DNA from: Arthrobacter oryzae
GTDB lineage: Bacteria > Actinomycetota > Actinomycetes > Actinomycetales > Micrococcaceae
Direction: 5' to 3'
Length of the DNA stretch: 64,000 nucleotides
NCBI RefSeq assembly: GCF_030812315.1
Contig: NZ_JAUSSM010000009.1
Span: 124,001 to 188,000, forward strand
Positions 9,358 to 17,853 of this stretch are shown here, one piece after another. How positions within the stretch are numbered: the stretch's first letter is position 1; every line of letters starts with the position of its first letter. The position numbers were made by a program, and so were the translations under genes. The notes beneath the pieces are model-generated. The model was not told the DNA's origin. It saw only the letters and a program-made list of their open reading frames with translations, and searched no databases.

Positions 9358-9481
9358 CGTGCGGACCTTTCCTAGGCGGTTGCTGTCACCAGAGAATCTC
9401 ACACAAAGACGGCGGGCATCCCCCAAAGGAATGCCCGCCGCCGTTTCCCGGGCAGCCGCCGTAGCCGCTGCCTGGGATGCT

Positions 9482-9658
9482 CTAGTCTCTTTTGAACTCG
9501 TCCTTCACGTTTTCGCCAACTTTCTTGGCGTCGGCAACAACCTGGTCCTTCTGACCCTCTGCACGCAGACGGTCATTGTCCGTGGCGTTGCCGGCCGCTT
9601 CCTTGGCCTTGCCGCCGAGGTGCTCTGCTTCGTTCTGAATTTTGTCGCCGATTCCCAT
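9482..9658 (-). CDS. CsbD-like general stress protein
   Basis: A 58-residue hydrophilic protein that starts MGIGDKIQNEAEHLGGKAKE and contains the CsbD pattern of repeated Lys/Glu/Ala helices (GKAKEAAGNATDNDRLRAEG). CsbD proteins are induced by general stress; their molecular role is not known. The ATG at 9658 has AAAGGTGG upstream and the frame ends in TAG at 9482. A palindromic motif shared with two other stress-type genes in the window lies about 60 bases upstream (9717-9732). Confidence 0.88.
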   Translation of the reverse strand: MGIGDKIQNEAEHLGGKAKEAAGNATDNDRLRAEGQKDQVVADAKKVGENVKDEFKRD

Positions 9659-9716
9659 GGTGTGTATTCCACCTTTCGTAGCCGGGTAAAAAACTAAGCA
9701 CCATCACAATAACACA

Positions 9717-9732
9717 AAGCATGCTTACTAAT
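9717..9732. promoter_or_regulatory. AAGCATGCTTACTA palindromic motif upstream of csbD-like gene
   Basis: Contains the perfect palindrome AAGCATGCTT and the 11-mer CATGCTTACTA. The reverse complement TAGTAAGCATG recurs exactly at 44862-44877 and 46390-46405, upstream of the GG-leader repeat protein and of the DUF2945 gene. A shared regulator or sigma factor is an inference. Confidence 0.45.
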
Positions 9733-9825
9733 TCAAGGAAAGTTCTGCTGCTGTTCCAGCGGAATTCCAAGGGGACGCCGCGGTGTCCGTGACGGTTGTC
9801 GGTGCTCCCGGCTAGGCTCGATTGC

Positions 9826-10299
9826 ATGGACCACAAGACCACTCTCACGCAGCACGTCAATGCCAGCCCGGACAAGGTCTGGGCCGTGATCTCGGATATT
9901 CCGGGCTCGGCCGCCACCCTTTCCAGTATCGATTCCATCCAGATGCTCAGCGAGGGCGGATACGGCGAAGGCACCCGGTGGAAGGAAACGCGCACCATGA
10001 TGGGGCGGGCCGAAACAGTGGAAATGTGGGTGTCCCAAGCTGAACCGCCGTCGCCGACCCATGCCGGCAGCACCACCGTCAAAGCGCTCCAGGGCGGCGC
10101 GGACTACACCACGCGGTTCACGCTTGCCGAGCGCGACGGCGGGACGGACCTCGCGCTGACCTTCGGCGCCGAGGTGGTCAAGCCCACCCTGCTGAGCAAG
10201 ATCGCGATGGCCCTCTTCGGCAGGATCGGCATGAGCATGACACGGAAGGCGCTGGCCAAGGACCTGGCTGAGATTGCGGCGAAGGCCGAGTCCCTCTGA
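9826..10299 (+). CDS. SRPBCC family protein (polyketide cyclase/dehydrase type)
   Basis: A 157-residue protein beginning MDHKTTLTQHVNASPDKVW, the usual first strand and helix of SRPBCC proteins, then strands around EGTRWKETRTM and TTRFTLAERDGGTDLALTF, and a long C-terminal helix (ALAKDLAEIAAKAES). Hydrophobic-ligand binding is likely; the ligand is unknown. ATG 9826 fits the family start; the ribosome site is weak. The TGA overlaps the ATG of the pentapeptide gene (ATGA), so the two are translationally coupled. Confidence 0.75.
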   Translation: MDHKTTLTQHVNASPDKVWAVISDIPGSAATLSSIDSIQMLSEGGYGEGTRWKETRTMMGRAETVEMWVSQAEPPSPTHAGSTTVKALQGGADYTTRFTLAERDGGTDLALTFGAEVVKPTLLSKIAMALFGRIGMSMTRKALAKDLAEIAAKAESL

Positions 10300-11006
10300 T
10301 GGCGGGCAGGCCCGCCGGGGGCGCATCGCCGTCGGGCCGGTCACTGTCAGGCAAGGCGCTGAAGGTGACAGCCCCCAGGCTCTCGCCGGTCCGGCTCGAG
10401 GAACTTCGCGATGAGCCGTCGCCGGAATTCCAGCGGGGCGAGCGGTATGACGGCCTGAAGTTCAGCCGCGCCGATGCTGACGGGCTGGAGCTGAGCGGCA
10501 CGGACTTCGCTGAGTGCGAGTTCGAAGGGGTCTCCTTCAACGAGACCCAGCTGCACGGTGCCACGTTCCGGGACTGCATCCTTGCGGAGGTGTACGCCCC
10601 GGTGTTTACGGCGGCGCGGGCCACGCTGCGGGATGTTGAGATCAGGAATCCGCGGTGGGGTTCGGCGGAGCTGTACGAGAGCGGCTGGACGTCCGTACGG
10701 ATCGACGGCGGCAAGCTGGACTACGTCAACCTGCGAGGATCACGGCTGACGGACGTGCAGATCAGCGACTGCATCATCAACGAGCTGGACCTGGGCTCCG
10801 TGACCGGAACGCGCGTGGCACTGAAGAACTGCACCATCGGCACCCTCGACCTTGCCGGCGCCAAGTTCAAGGATTTTGATCTTCGCGGCACCGACTTCCG
10901 CACCATCAGCGGTCTCGAAAGCCTGGCTGGGGTTGTGATCGACGACTACCAGCTGAGCCTGCTCGCCCCGCTCCTTGCCGCCCATCTCGGCGTCGTCGTT
11001 CTGTAG
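10299..11006 (+). CDS. Pentapeptide repeat protein
   Basis: A 235-residue protein whose residues ~55-205 read as A(D/N)LxX pentapeptide repeats: GLELSGTDFAECEFEGVSF, GATFRDC and FKDFDLRGTDFRTI. These should form a right-handed quadrilateral beta-helix. Some family members mimic DNA and protect gyrase, but nothing here shows that role. The repeat register is broken around residues 100-150, so the helix may be irregular. It starts within the stop codon of the preceding SRPBCC gene. The palindromic repeat at 11014 follows its stop by eight bases. Confidence 0.8.
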   Translation: MAGRPAGGASPSGRSLSGKALKVTAPRLSPVRLEELRDEPSPEFQRGERYDGLKFSRADADGLELSGTDFAECEFEGVSFNETQLHGATFRDCILAEVYAPVFTAARATLRDVEIRNPRWGSAELYESGWTSVRIDGGKLDYVNLRGSRLTDVQISDCIINELDLGSVTGTRVALKNCTIGTLDLAGAKFKDFDLRGTDFRTISGLESLAGVVIDDYQLSLLAPLLAAHLGVVVL

Positions 11007-11013
11007 GTTTCTG

Positions 11014-11076
11014 GAGTTTTTGTCCACTTATCGCGTCCAAAAGGCGCTTCAACTCGCGATAAGTGGACAAAAACTC
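11014..11076. repeat. Dispersed palindromic repeat, perfect 22-bp arms
   Basis: GAGTTTTTGTCCACTTAT (extended by CGCG) at 11014-11035 is repeated exactly in inverted orientation at 11055-11076, with a 19-base spacer. The same arms occur at 22186-22248 (19 of 22 matching) and, more diverged, at 3419-3479. Copies two and three each follow the stop codon of a plus-strand gene within 5-8 bases, so they may act as transcript ends or be REP-like elements. Confidence 0.85.
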
Positions 11077-11176
11077 TCCCCGCTGAGCTCCCGAAGAACC
11101 ATCCCACTACGCTCCGCAAGTTGCCGGGCCCGACGGGCCCCGGTTGACCCCTTGCGGCCGCCGTGTAATCTTTATA

Positions 11177-11193
11177 GAACGAACGGTCGGTAA
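11177..11193. promoter_or_regulatory. Probable PaaR (TetR) operator before the thiolase operon
   Basis: GAACGAACGGTCGGTAA; its complement reads TTACCGACCGTTCGTTC. This fits the ACCG-N2-CG-N2-CGGT type of operator described for the TetR repressor PaaR of phenylacetate genes, with one mismatch. It lies 64 bases before the thiolase start. Related sites occur at 28056, 32591 and 34960. Confidence 0.65.
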
Positions 11194-11256
11194 ATTAGTC
11201 GCAGGGCTCTTGCCGCCGCAGATGACAGTGCCGTTTATCGCGTGAAGGGTGTTTCC

Positions 11257-12486
11257 ATGGCCTCAGCAGTAGCAGGACCGCAGGCATTTTTGGTGGGCGG
11301 TGCCCGGACGCCGGTGGGCCGGTACGGAGGCGCGCTCTCCGCCGTCCGCCCCGACGACCTCGCCGCCCTCGTGGTCCGCGAGGCCGTTTCACGAGCAGGG
11401 CTTGACCCCGATTCCATCGACGAAGTGATCCTGGGGAACGCCAACGGCGCCGGCGAGGAAAACCGCAACGTGGCCCGCATGGCTACGCTCTTGGCGGGGC
11501 TTCCCCTCCACATTCCCGGCATCACGGTGAACCGGCTGTGCGCGTCCGGGCTGAGCGCCATCATCATGGCCAGCCAGATGATCAAGTCCGGAGCCGCAGA
11601 CATCGTGATCGCCGGCGGCGTGGAATCCATGAGCCGGGCGCCCTGGGTGCAGGAGAAGCCGCAGACGGCCTTCGCCAAGCCCGGTGCCATCTTCGACACG
11701 TCCATCGGCTGGCGCTTCGCCAACCCGCTGTTCCAGAAGGGCGAACTCTCCCGGGACGGCAAGATGACGTACTCCATGCCGGAGACGGCCGAGGAAGTGG
11801 GCCGCGTTGATGGCATTTCCCGCGAAGACGCCGACGCTTTCGCCGTCCGCTCGCACGAACGGTCCCTCGCAGCCATCGCCGCCGGTCGCTTCGCCGAAGA
11901 AATCGTCCCGGTGACGGTGAAGACCCGCAAGGGCGAAACCGTGGTGGACACCGATGAAGGCCCCCGCGCCGGCACCACCATGGACGTGCTCGCCGGGCTC
12001 CGCCCCGTAGTCAAGGGCGGCTCGATCGTCACCGCCGGCAACTCCTCCACCCTCAACGACGGCGCCTCCGCCATCATCGTGGCGTCCGAGGCGGCCATCC
12101 AGAAGCTCGGCCTCACCCCGCGAGCCCGCATCATCGACGGCGCCTCGGCCGGGTGCGAGCCCGAGATCATGGGCATCGGCCCCGTCCCTGCCACGCAGAA
12201 AGTGCTGGCCCGCAGCGGCTTCAGCGTGGATGACCTCGGCGCCGTCGAACTCAACGAAGCGTTTGCCACCCAGTCGCTCGCCAGCATGCGGCGGCTCGGC
12301 CTGGACCCGGACATCGTGAACAACGACGGCGGCGCCATCAGCCTGGGGCATCCGCTTGGTTCCAGCGGCTCACGGATCGCCATTACGCTGCTGGGCCGGA
12401 TGGAACGCGAAGACGCCAGGATGGGTCTCGCCACCATGTGTATCGGCGTCGGCCAGGGCACCGCAATGCTACTGGAGCGTGTGTAA
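11257..12486 (+). CDS. paaJ: Acetyl-CoA acyltransferase, probable 3-oxoadipyl-CoA thiolase
   Basis: A 409-residue thiolase that cleaves a 3-oxoacyl-CoA with CoA, releasing acetyl-CoA. It has the acylation-site cysteine in NRLCASGLSA (about residue 90), GGVESMSRAPW, NEAFA, the GGAISLGHPLGSSGSRI block and the second catalytic Cys in MCIGVGQG. The ATG at 11257 follows GAAGGG by seven bases; a GTG 15 bases upstream is less well placed. Together with the next two genes it forms the last three steps of phenylacetyl-CoA degradation (PaaF/G, PaaH, PaaJ). A fatty-acid or beta-ketoadipate thiolase is the alternative; the operator upstream favours phenylacetate. Confidence 0.85.
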   Translation: MASAVAGPQAFLVGGARTPVGRYGGALSAVRPDDLAALVVREAVSRAGLDPDSIDEVILGNANGAGEENRNVARMATLLAGLPLHIPGITVNRLCASGLSAIIMASQMIKSGAADIVIAGGVESMSRAPWVQEKPQTAFAKPGAIFDTSIGWRFANPLFQKGELSRDGKMTYSMPETAEEVGRVDGISREDADAFAVRSHERSLAAIAAGRFAEEIVPVTVKTRKGETVVDTDEGPRAGTTMDVLAGLRPVVKGGSIVTAGNSSTLNDGASAIIVASEAAIQKLGLTPRARIIDGASAGCEPEIMGIGPVPATQKVLARSGFSVDDLGAVELNEAFATQSLASMRRLGLDPDIVNNDGGAISLGHPLGSSGSRIAITLLGRMEREDARMGLATMCIGVGQGTAMLLERV

Positions 12487-13319
12487 TGGCGGCCCCGGAT
12501 AGCGCGAACGGACACTTGAGCACCCACGACTTCCGCACGCTCCTGGTCGAGGAGCGTGAAGACCGCGTGGTGGTTCTCCTCAACCGCCCCGAGGTGCGCA
12601 ACGCCATCGACCAGCAGATGGTGGACGAACTCCACATCGTGTGCGCGGCGCTGGAGCAGAACCCCAAGGTGCTCATCATCGCCGGCGTCGACGGCGTTTT
12701 CGCGTCCGGCGCGGACATCGCCCAGCTGCGCGAACGGCGCAGGGACGATGCGCTGCAGGGCATCAACTCCACGATCTTCGTCCGGATCGCCAAGCTGCCC
12801 ATGCCCGTCATCGCGGCGCTGGACGGCTACTGCCTGGGCGGCGGGGCCGAGCTCGCCTACGCCGCGGACTTCAGGATCGGAACGCCCAGCGTCCGCATCG
12901 GCAACCCCGAGACCGGCCTGGGCATCCTTGCCGCTGCCGGTGCCAGCTGGCGGCTGAAGGAACTGGTGGGCGAACCGGTCGCCAAGCAGATCCTGCTGGC
13001 CGGGCTGGTGCTGCGCGCCGAACAGGCCCTCGCGGTCAACCTCATCACGGCGATCCACGAGGCCCCCGACCTGATGGACGGAGCCCACAGCCTCGCTGAC
13101 CGCATCGCCCGGCAGGACCCGCTGGCCGTGCGGATCACCAAGTCCGTGTTCCATGCACCGGCCGAGGCGCACCCGCTGATCGACCAGCTGGCCCAGGGAA
13201 TCCTCTTTGAATCCCAGGCGAAGTTCGACCGCATGCAGTTGTTTCTCGATAAGAAAACAGATAAGAAAACAGCCAAGACAGCAGACAAGAATTCAGACCA
13301 GTCCGACGGGAAGCAGTAA
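12486..13319 (+). CDS. paaF: Enoyl-CoA hydratase/isomerase of phenylacetate pathway
   Basis: A 277-residue crotonase-family protein that hydrates 2,3-dehydroadipyl-CoA or isomerises a related intermediate. It has the crotonase start pattern (VVLLNRPEVRNAID), the oxyanion-hole motif in FASGADIAQL and in DGYCLGGGAELAYAADF, and the catalytic-region Glu in NPETGLG. The last 25 or so residues are a Lys/Asp/Ser-rich tail (DKKTDKKTAKTADKNSD) that is not part of the fold. ATG overlaps the thiolase stop. PaaF or PaaG cannot be told apart by eye. Confidence 0.82.
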   Translation: MAAPDSANGHLSTHDFRTLLVEEREDRVVVLLNRPEVRNAIDQQMVDELHIVCAALEQNPKVLIIAGVDGVFASGADIAQLRERRRDDALQGINSTIFVRIAKLPMPVIAALDGYCLGGGAELAYAADFRIGTPSVRIGNPETGLGILAAAGASWRLKELVGEPVAKQILLAGLVLRAEQALAVNLITAIHEAPDLMDGAHSLADRIARQDPLAVRITKSVFHAPAEAHPLIDQLAQGILFESQAKFDRMQLFLDKKTDKKTAKTADKNSDQSDGKQ

Positions 13320-13321
13320 CC

Positions 13322-14209
13322 ATGAGCAACTCCGCACTTCCGGCAAACCTTCGCGGCGCCAACTTTCCCGACTTCGTAGGAGTTCTCGGAGGCGGCCGCA
13401 TGGGGGCCGGCATCGCCCACGCCTTCCTGATCAACGGTGCCAACGTCCTGGTGGTGGAGCGGGACGAGGCCTCCGCGGAAGCCGCCCGGGAACGCGTCGA
13501 GTCCGCCGCGGCCAAGAGCATCGAGCGCGGGGCCACGGACGGCAACCTGGACGAGATGGTCTCCCGCCTCTCCGTGACCGTGGACTACGACGACTTCAAG
13601 GACCGCCAGCTGGTGGTGGAGGCCGTCCCGGAGGACTGGGACCTGAAGGTCACCTCGCTCCGCGGAATCGAGGCGCGCCTCGCCGACGACGCCTACCTCG
13701 CCTCCAACACGTCCTCGCTGTCAGTCAACGGCCTGGCCCGCGAACTGAAGCGTCCGCAGAACTTCCTGGGCCTGCACTTCTTCAACCCCGTCCCGGCGTC
13801 CACGCTCATCGAGGTGGTGCTCGGTGAGCAGACCTCCGAGGAGCTTGCCGCAGCGGCGAAAAGGTGGGTCGAGGCACTGGGCAAGACCGCCGTCGTCGTC
13901 AATGACGCGCCCGGCTTTGCCTCGTCGCGGCTGGGTGTGGCCATCGCGCTGGAAGCCATGCGCATGGTGGAGGAAGGTGTCGCGGCCGCGGAGGACATCG
14001 ATAACGCCATGGTGCTGGGCTACAAGCACCCCACCGGGCCGCTCCGGACCACGGACATCGTTGGCCTGGACGTCCGGCTGGGCATTGCGGAGTACCTGCA
14101 GTCAACGCTGGGGGAGCGCTTCGCGCCGCCGCAGATCCTGCGCGACAAGGTGGCCCGCGGGGAACTGGGCCGTAAGACCGGCAAGGGGTTCTTCGACTGG
14201 CCAGCGTGA
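13322..14209 (+). CDS. paaH: 3-hydroxyacyl-CoA dehydrogenase of phenylacetate pathway
   Basis: A 295-residue NAD-dependent dehydrogenase that oxidises 3-hydroxyadipyl-CoA. The N-terminal Rossmann fingerprint is GVLGGGRMGAGIAHAF, followed by the acidic end of strand 2 (VVERDE). The catalytic region has NTSSLSVN and GLHFFNPVP, and the C-terminal helical domain ends GELGRKTGKGFFDW, a family hallmark. The length is that of the single-function enzyme, with no fused hydratase. It starts two bases after the hydratase stop, so the three genes form one operon. Confidence 0.88.
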   Translation: MSNSALPANLRGANFPDFVGVLGGGRMGAGIAHAFLINGANVLVVERDEASAEAARERVESAAAKSIERGATDGNLDEMVSRLSVTVDYDDFKDRQLVVEAVPEDWDLKVTSLRGIEARLADDAYLASNTSSLSVNGLARELKRPQNFLGLHFFNPVPASTLIEVVLGEQTSEELAAAAKRWVEALGKTAVVVNDAPGFASSRLGVAIALEAMRMVEEGVAAAEDIDNAMVLGYKHPTGPLRTTDIVGLDVRLGIAEYLQSTLGERFAPPQILRDKVARGELGRKTGKGFFDWPA

Positions 14210-14226
14210 GCGTCGCGGCTTTAGGC

Positions 14227-14259
14227 CGTTCATCGCGGGATCCCGCAGGGACATGAACG
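14227..14259. terminator. Nested hairpin between paaH and a convergent gene
   Basis: CGTTCAT (14227-14233) pairs with ATGAACG (14253-14259), and the loop contains the palindrome GCGGGATCCCGC. Placed between convergent genes, it probably ends the paa operon transcript. Confidence 0.45.
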
Positions 14260-14265
14260 CAGGCT

Positions 14266-14481
14266 TCATGAAGGGTTCACCTCATAGATCAGGGTCTGCC
14301 GTTTGCCCCGGAATTCCGCCTCGGCGTGGTAACGGTGACCCACGGCCACGGGACCTTCGGAGAGCTTCTTCACCACCGGCGTGCCCGGGTCCCATTCGGC
14401 GGTGTGCTCGAAGGCGGACAGGTAGGCGAAGGCTTGGTCTGCGGCGAGGGGAGAGCGGACGGTTCCTGCAACAGTGATCAT
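14266..14481 (-). pseudogene. Truncated SRPBCC protein (N-terminal half only)
   Basis: Seventy-one residues starting MITVAGTVRSPLAADQAFAY, a typical SRPBCC first strand and helix, then EWDPGTPVVKKL and a strand ending TLIYEVNPS. The frame ends where the family normally continues for another 60-80 residues, including the long C-terminal helix. No continuation is apparent before paaH. It is therefore either a deletion remnant or an unusually short protein. Three full-length SRPBCC proteins occur elsewhere in the window. Confidence 0.55.
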
Positions 14482-14517
14482 CCGAGAAGCCTAGCTGGAG
14501 ACCCCTAGGATGGTGCC

Positions 14518-15126
14518 GTGACTTCCATCGAACCCATTGCCCTGACCGGTCAGTACGTCGTCCTCGAGCCGCTGAGCCACACGCACCATGACGGACTGGT
14601 GGAAGCGGCCCGCGACGGCGAACTCTGGAAGCTCTGGTACACCAGTGTGCCCACCCCCGAAGGCATGGCCGCCGAGATCGACCGCCGCCTGGGGCTCCAG
14701 GAACAGGGCTCCATGCTGCCGTTCACCACGCGTCTGATCGACCCCGCCACGGGCGGTCCCGGCCGGGTCATCGGGATGACCACCTACATGAACATCGACG
14801 CCGCCACTCCCCGCGTGGAGATCGGCTCCACCTGGAACGCGGCTTCTTCGCACGGCAGCGGCAGCAACCCTGATTCGAAGCTGCTGCTGCTCCGGCACGC
14901 CTTTGAAACGCTGGGGTGCCCGGCCGTCGAATTCCGGACGCACTGGCTCAACCACCAGTCCCGGGAAGCCATCGCCCGGCTGGGGGCCAAACAGGACGGC
15001 GTGCTGCGCAACCACTCGCGGACCGCGGACGGCACCCTCCGCGACACCGTGGTCTTCTCGATCCTTGAGCACGAATGGCCCATGGTCCGCGCCGGCCTGG
15101 AGTTCCGGCTCTCGAAGCAGCGCTAG
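14518..15126 (+). CDS. GNAT family N-acetyltransferase (RimJ/RimL-like)
   Basis: A 202-residue acetyltransferase. It opens with a RimJ-like strand (TGQYVVLEPLSHTHHDGLVEA), has a central strand pair around RVIGMTTYM, and ends with a region typical for the family (NHQSREAIARLGAKQDGVLR). The usual acetyl-CoA loop Q/RxxGxG/A is weak here (SSHGSGSNPDSK), so acceptor and activity are uncertain. The start is a GTG at 14518 with AGGATGG close upstream. The gene diverges from the truncated SRPBCC gene across a short gap. Confidence 0.78.
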   Translation: MTSIEPIALTGQYVVLEPLSHTHHDGLVEAARDGELWKLWYTSVPTPEGMAAEIDRRLGLQEQGSMLPFTTRLIDPATGGPGRVIGMTTYMNIDAATPRVEIGSTWNAASSHGSGSNPDSKLLLLRHAFETLGCPAVEFRTHWLNHQSREAIARLGAKQDGVLRNHSRTADGTLRDTVVFSILEHEWPMVRAGLEFRLSKQR

Positions 15127-15154
15127 CCGAGCCTTCACTTTCAGGGTCAGGTGC

Positions 15155-16804
15155 CTAAGCCCGCTCATTCTTGAGTGTTCTATAAGCGTAGGCCTGGGCC
15201 TGGGCCCGGGTGCTCAGTCCCAGCTTGGCCAGAATGCTGCCCACGTGGTGCTCCACGGTCCGCTTGCTGATGAACAGGCGTGCTGCGATCTGGATATTGG
15301 AATGCCCCTCGGTTACGAGCTCCAGGACTTCGGATTCCCGTGCTGTCAGGCGGCCTCCCAGCCGGGCAGTGATGCGGGAGCCGTGTCCGAGCCGGCGAAG
15401 TTGCTGGGCGGCAGCGTCCACATCGTAGGCTGCGCCGAGCCGCTGGAAGTCCCGTATTGCGGTACGTACTTCCGACGCGGCAAGCTCCGGTTCGGTGGGG
15501 GCCATCGTCCGGGCCAGTGCGAGCCGGCAGCGGGCCTGTTCCAGCGGCAGGCCGGCCTCGCCGAAGTTCGCCAGCGCCTCCTCCAGATGTGTCCGGGCAC
15601 CGGCGTCGCCAGCCGCAATCGCCGCTATCCCCAGTGTGTACTCGGCCAGGGCGCGGTACTGCGCCAATCCCACGGCAGCGGCGATGACATTCAGCTTGAA
15701 TCCGAGGGCGGCCGCGGCATCGAGGCGTCCTGCGGCCAGATGAACCTCGGCCAGCAGCGCGAGTTCCGAGGCAAGGAGCACGGACCCGCCGGAAACTGCC
15801 ACATGACGAGTCAAGATGTTGGCCGCGCTGTCGATTTCACCGTTGGCCAGCCAAAGCCGGGCCAGCGGGCCGACCGCGTATGAATCGGTTTCGTTGTTCT
15901 TGAACAGGGAAGCCGATTCTTCCAGCCGACCCTGGCGCAACCGAAGGTCGGCGAGCCGCACCACCGCTGCCGAACGCAGGCCGCGAAAGCTGCCGTCGTA
16001 ATCACGGATGGCTGACAACAGGCGGTCCTCCGCCTCGGACCAGCGACCGGCAGCCGTAAGAATCCCCGCGTAATGCGTGCTGCAGATGGCCGATATCCAG
16101 ACTGCATGGGTACGGTGGCCGAAACCGTCAGCGACCTCCATCCATTGCTGTGCGCGTCGTACATCAAGGGTCAGCTCGGAACACAGGAGCATCTTGCAGT
16201 AAATCTCGCCGGCGGCCTGATAGTCGCGGACCTCACCGCCGGTGGCAGCAGCGGCGGCCTCATCGACAAGCCGCATGCCCTCCACGATGTGACCACCGAG
16301 AACCAACGACAGCCCCTCGTAACTGCGGGCGCAGAACTCAAGGTCCGGATCCGCGAAGCGCCGGCCGATTTCCGTGGCAGCGGCGGCATGTTCACGGATG
16401 CGGGCTGGGTTATCTGTGGCGAGGCATTCGGCCAGATGGACCCAGCCTCTCTCCACACATCCACCCGCTTCGCCCAGCAGGCTCAGGGCCCGTGCCCTCC
16501 AGCCGTCCGCGGCCGCCGCGTTCGCGTAGACCGCGCCGTAGAGAAAGCTCAGCTCGCGGGCTGCGATTAGGGCCGGAAGGCTCACCTGGCCCTGCCGGCG
16601 GTACATCACGAAGGCTTTTTCATAGAGGCGGATGGCGTTTTCGAAGTCTCCGGCCCATTCCACGGCCCTCGCCAACCCATAGGCTGCCTCCGGGCCCGGT
16701 TCTGTACTGAGCGCGAGCTCAAATAGCGAACGGGCACTGAGCCAGTCCCCAGCATCGAGGGCGATACGGCCGTCATCGAGCAATTGCCCCGCGGCGGAAG
16801 CCAT
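15155..16804 (-). CDS. TPR-type transcriptional regulator with C-terminal LuxR HTH
   Basis: A 549-residue regulator of the same architecture as the one at 5847-7508. It begins MASAAGQLLDDGRIALDAGD, runs through TPR-like helical repeats, and ends in a LuxR HTH at about 480-540: LTARESEVLELVTEGHSNIQ, then ISKRTVEHHVGSILAKLGL. No receiver or ATPase domain is seen. Both regulators share an opening pattern (LLDDGR/LAEGRRLL, GDW/NNW). It diverges from a methyltransferase gene across about 160 bases. The signal it senses is unknown. Confidence 0.8.
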   Translation of the reverse strand: MASAAGQLLDDGRIALDAGDWLSARSLFELALSTEPGPEAAYGLARAVEWAGDFENAIRLYEKAFVMYRRQGQVSLPALIAARELSFLYGAVYANAAAADGWRARALSLLGEAGGCVERGWVHLAECLATDNPARIREHAAAATEIGRRFADPDLEFCARSYEGLSLVLGGHIVEGMRLVDEAAAAATGGEVRDYQAAGEIYCKMLLCSELTLDVRRAQQWMEVADGFGHRTHAVWISAICSTHYAGILTAAGRWSEAEDRLLSAIRDYDGSFRGLRSAAVVRLADLRLRQGRLEESASLFKNNETDSYAVGPLARLWLANGEIDSAANILTRHVAVSGGSVLLASELALLAEVHLAAGRLDAAAALGFKLNVIAAAVGLAQYRALAEYTLGIAAIAAGDAGARTHLEEALANFGEAGLPLEQARCRLALARTMAPTEPELAASEVRTAIRDFQRLGAAYDVDAAAQQLRRLGHGSRITARLGGRLTARESEVLELVTEGHSNIQIAARLFISKRTVEHHVGSILAKLGLSTRAQAQAYAYRTLKNERA

Positions 16805-16967
16805 CCCTCATTTTACCGCCGGCTCATCAGCAGAAGCTGCAGGCGTGTGGGCCGGACAGGCGCCTGAGCCCGCATGGGAGTCGCAAATAGGTGCAAGCAC
16901 CCATGTGGGTCTGTCGATGCGGAGCGGATCCTTTGTTATAGACAGCTATTTCCGGAGGGCGATAACG

Positions 16968-17759
16968 ATGACATCAGAAACATTCCAACTGGAACTTGCC
17001 GCGGCTGAGGCATATGAAGAGCGCTTTGTGCCCGCGATATTCGCAGAGTGGGCGCAGGTGCTGGTGACAGAAGCCGGAGTCGCGCCCGGCCAGCGGGTTC
17101 TCGACGTGGCTTGTGGAACGGGCATTGCGGCCCGCCGTGCCGCCGAGATTGCCGGGGCCCCGGCCGTGACCGGTGTGGACATCAACGACGCGATGCTTAA
17201 GGTGGCGGCGCGGATTCGCCCGGACATCACATGGCTGCTGGGCGATGCCGCCGCCCTACCTTTGCCCGACGCGGACTTCGACACTGTACTTTGCCAGATG
17301 GCATTGATGTTCTTCCCTGACCCGGCGGGCGCTCTTAGGGAGATGGGCAGGGTTGCTTCCGTTGGTGGAACGATCGCGGCAGCAGTTCCAGGCCGGCTCG
17401 AGGACCAGCCGGCCTACGGGCCCTTCGTGGAGATGGTGGCGCGGCATGCCGGGGCGGAGGCGATGTCCCTTTTGAGTGTGTACTGGGCATGCGGCGACCC
17501 CGAACGACTCCAGCGGCTTTTCGCCGAGGCTGGCCTCACGGTGACGGCCATCCGCACCCACGTCGGAACGGCGCGCTACGCGTCAGCGGATGATTTCGTC
17601 GTGGGCGAAGTGGAAAGCACGCCCCTGATGGATCGGCTGACCCCGGAGCAGTACGCCCAGGTGCGCCTAGGAGCAAAGGCAGTACTTCAACCTTTCACGG
17701 ACAGAGACGGATCAGTGGCGGCGCCGCTGCATGGCCTTATCATCGTCGCCCGGAGGTGA
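16968..17759 (+). CDS. Class I SAM-dependent methyltransferase
   Basis: A 263-residue methyltransferase with motif I VLDVACGTGIAARRAAE, motif II acidic residue in VTGVDINDAM, and motif IV/post-I around DAAALPLPDADFDTVLCQMA. It resembles UbiE/COQ5-type methyltransferase-11 proteins; the substrate is unknown. ATG 16968 has GGAGGG eight bases upstream; earlier in-frame starts lack this. It is transcribed away from the TPR/LuxR regulator at 15155, which could control it. Confidence 0.82.
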   Translation: MTSETFQLELAAAEAYEERFVPAIFAEWAQVLVTEAGVAPGQRVLDVACGTGIAARRAAEIAGAPAVTGVDINDAMLKVAARIRPDITWLLGDAAALPLPDADFDTVLCQMALMFFPDPAGALREMGRVASVGGTIAAAVPGRLEDQPAYGPFVEMVARHAGAEAMSLLSVYWACGDPERLQRLFAEAGLTVTAIRTHVGTARYASADDFVVGEVESTPLMDRLTPEQYAQVRLGAKAVLQPFTDRDGSVAAPLHGLIIVARR

Positions 17760-17853
17760 CAGTCCCAAGTGATAAGTGTCTTGTGCCCTGTGGGGGGCTG
17801 AGACCCTGGCGGACCCGCCGGCATGAGCCGCCGGAGGGCCCGCTGCCAGCCTG

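Noticed and set aside
11235..13172. 645-codon minus-strand frame opposite the thiolase and hydratase genes
   Set aside because: Antisense shadow of two well-supported genes; Ser/Arg-rich in part and without motifs.
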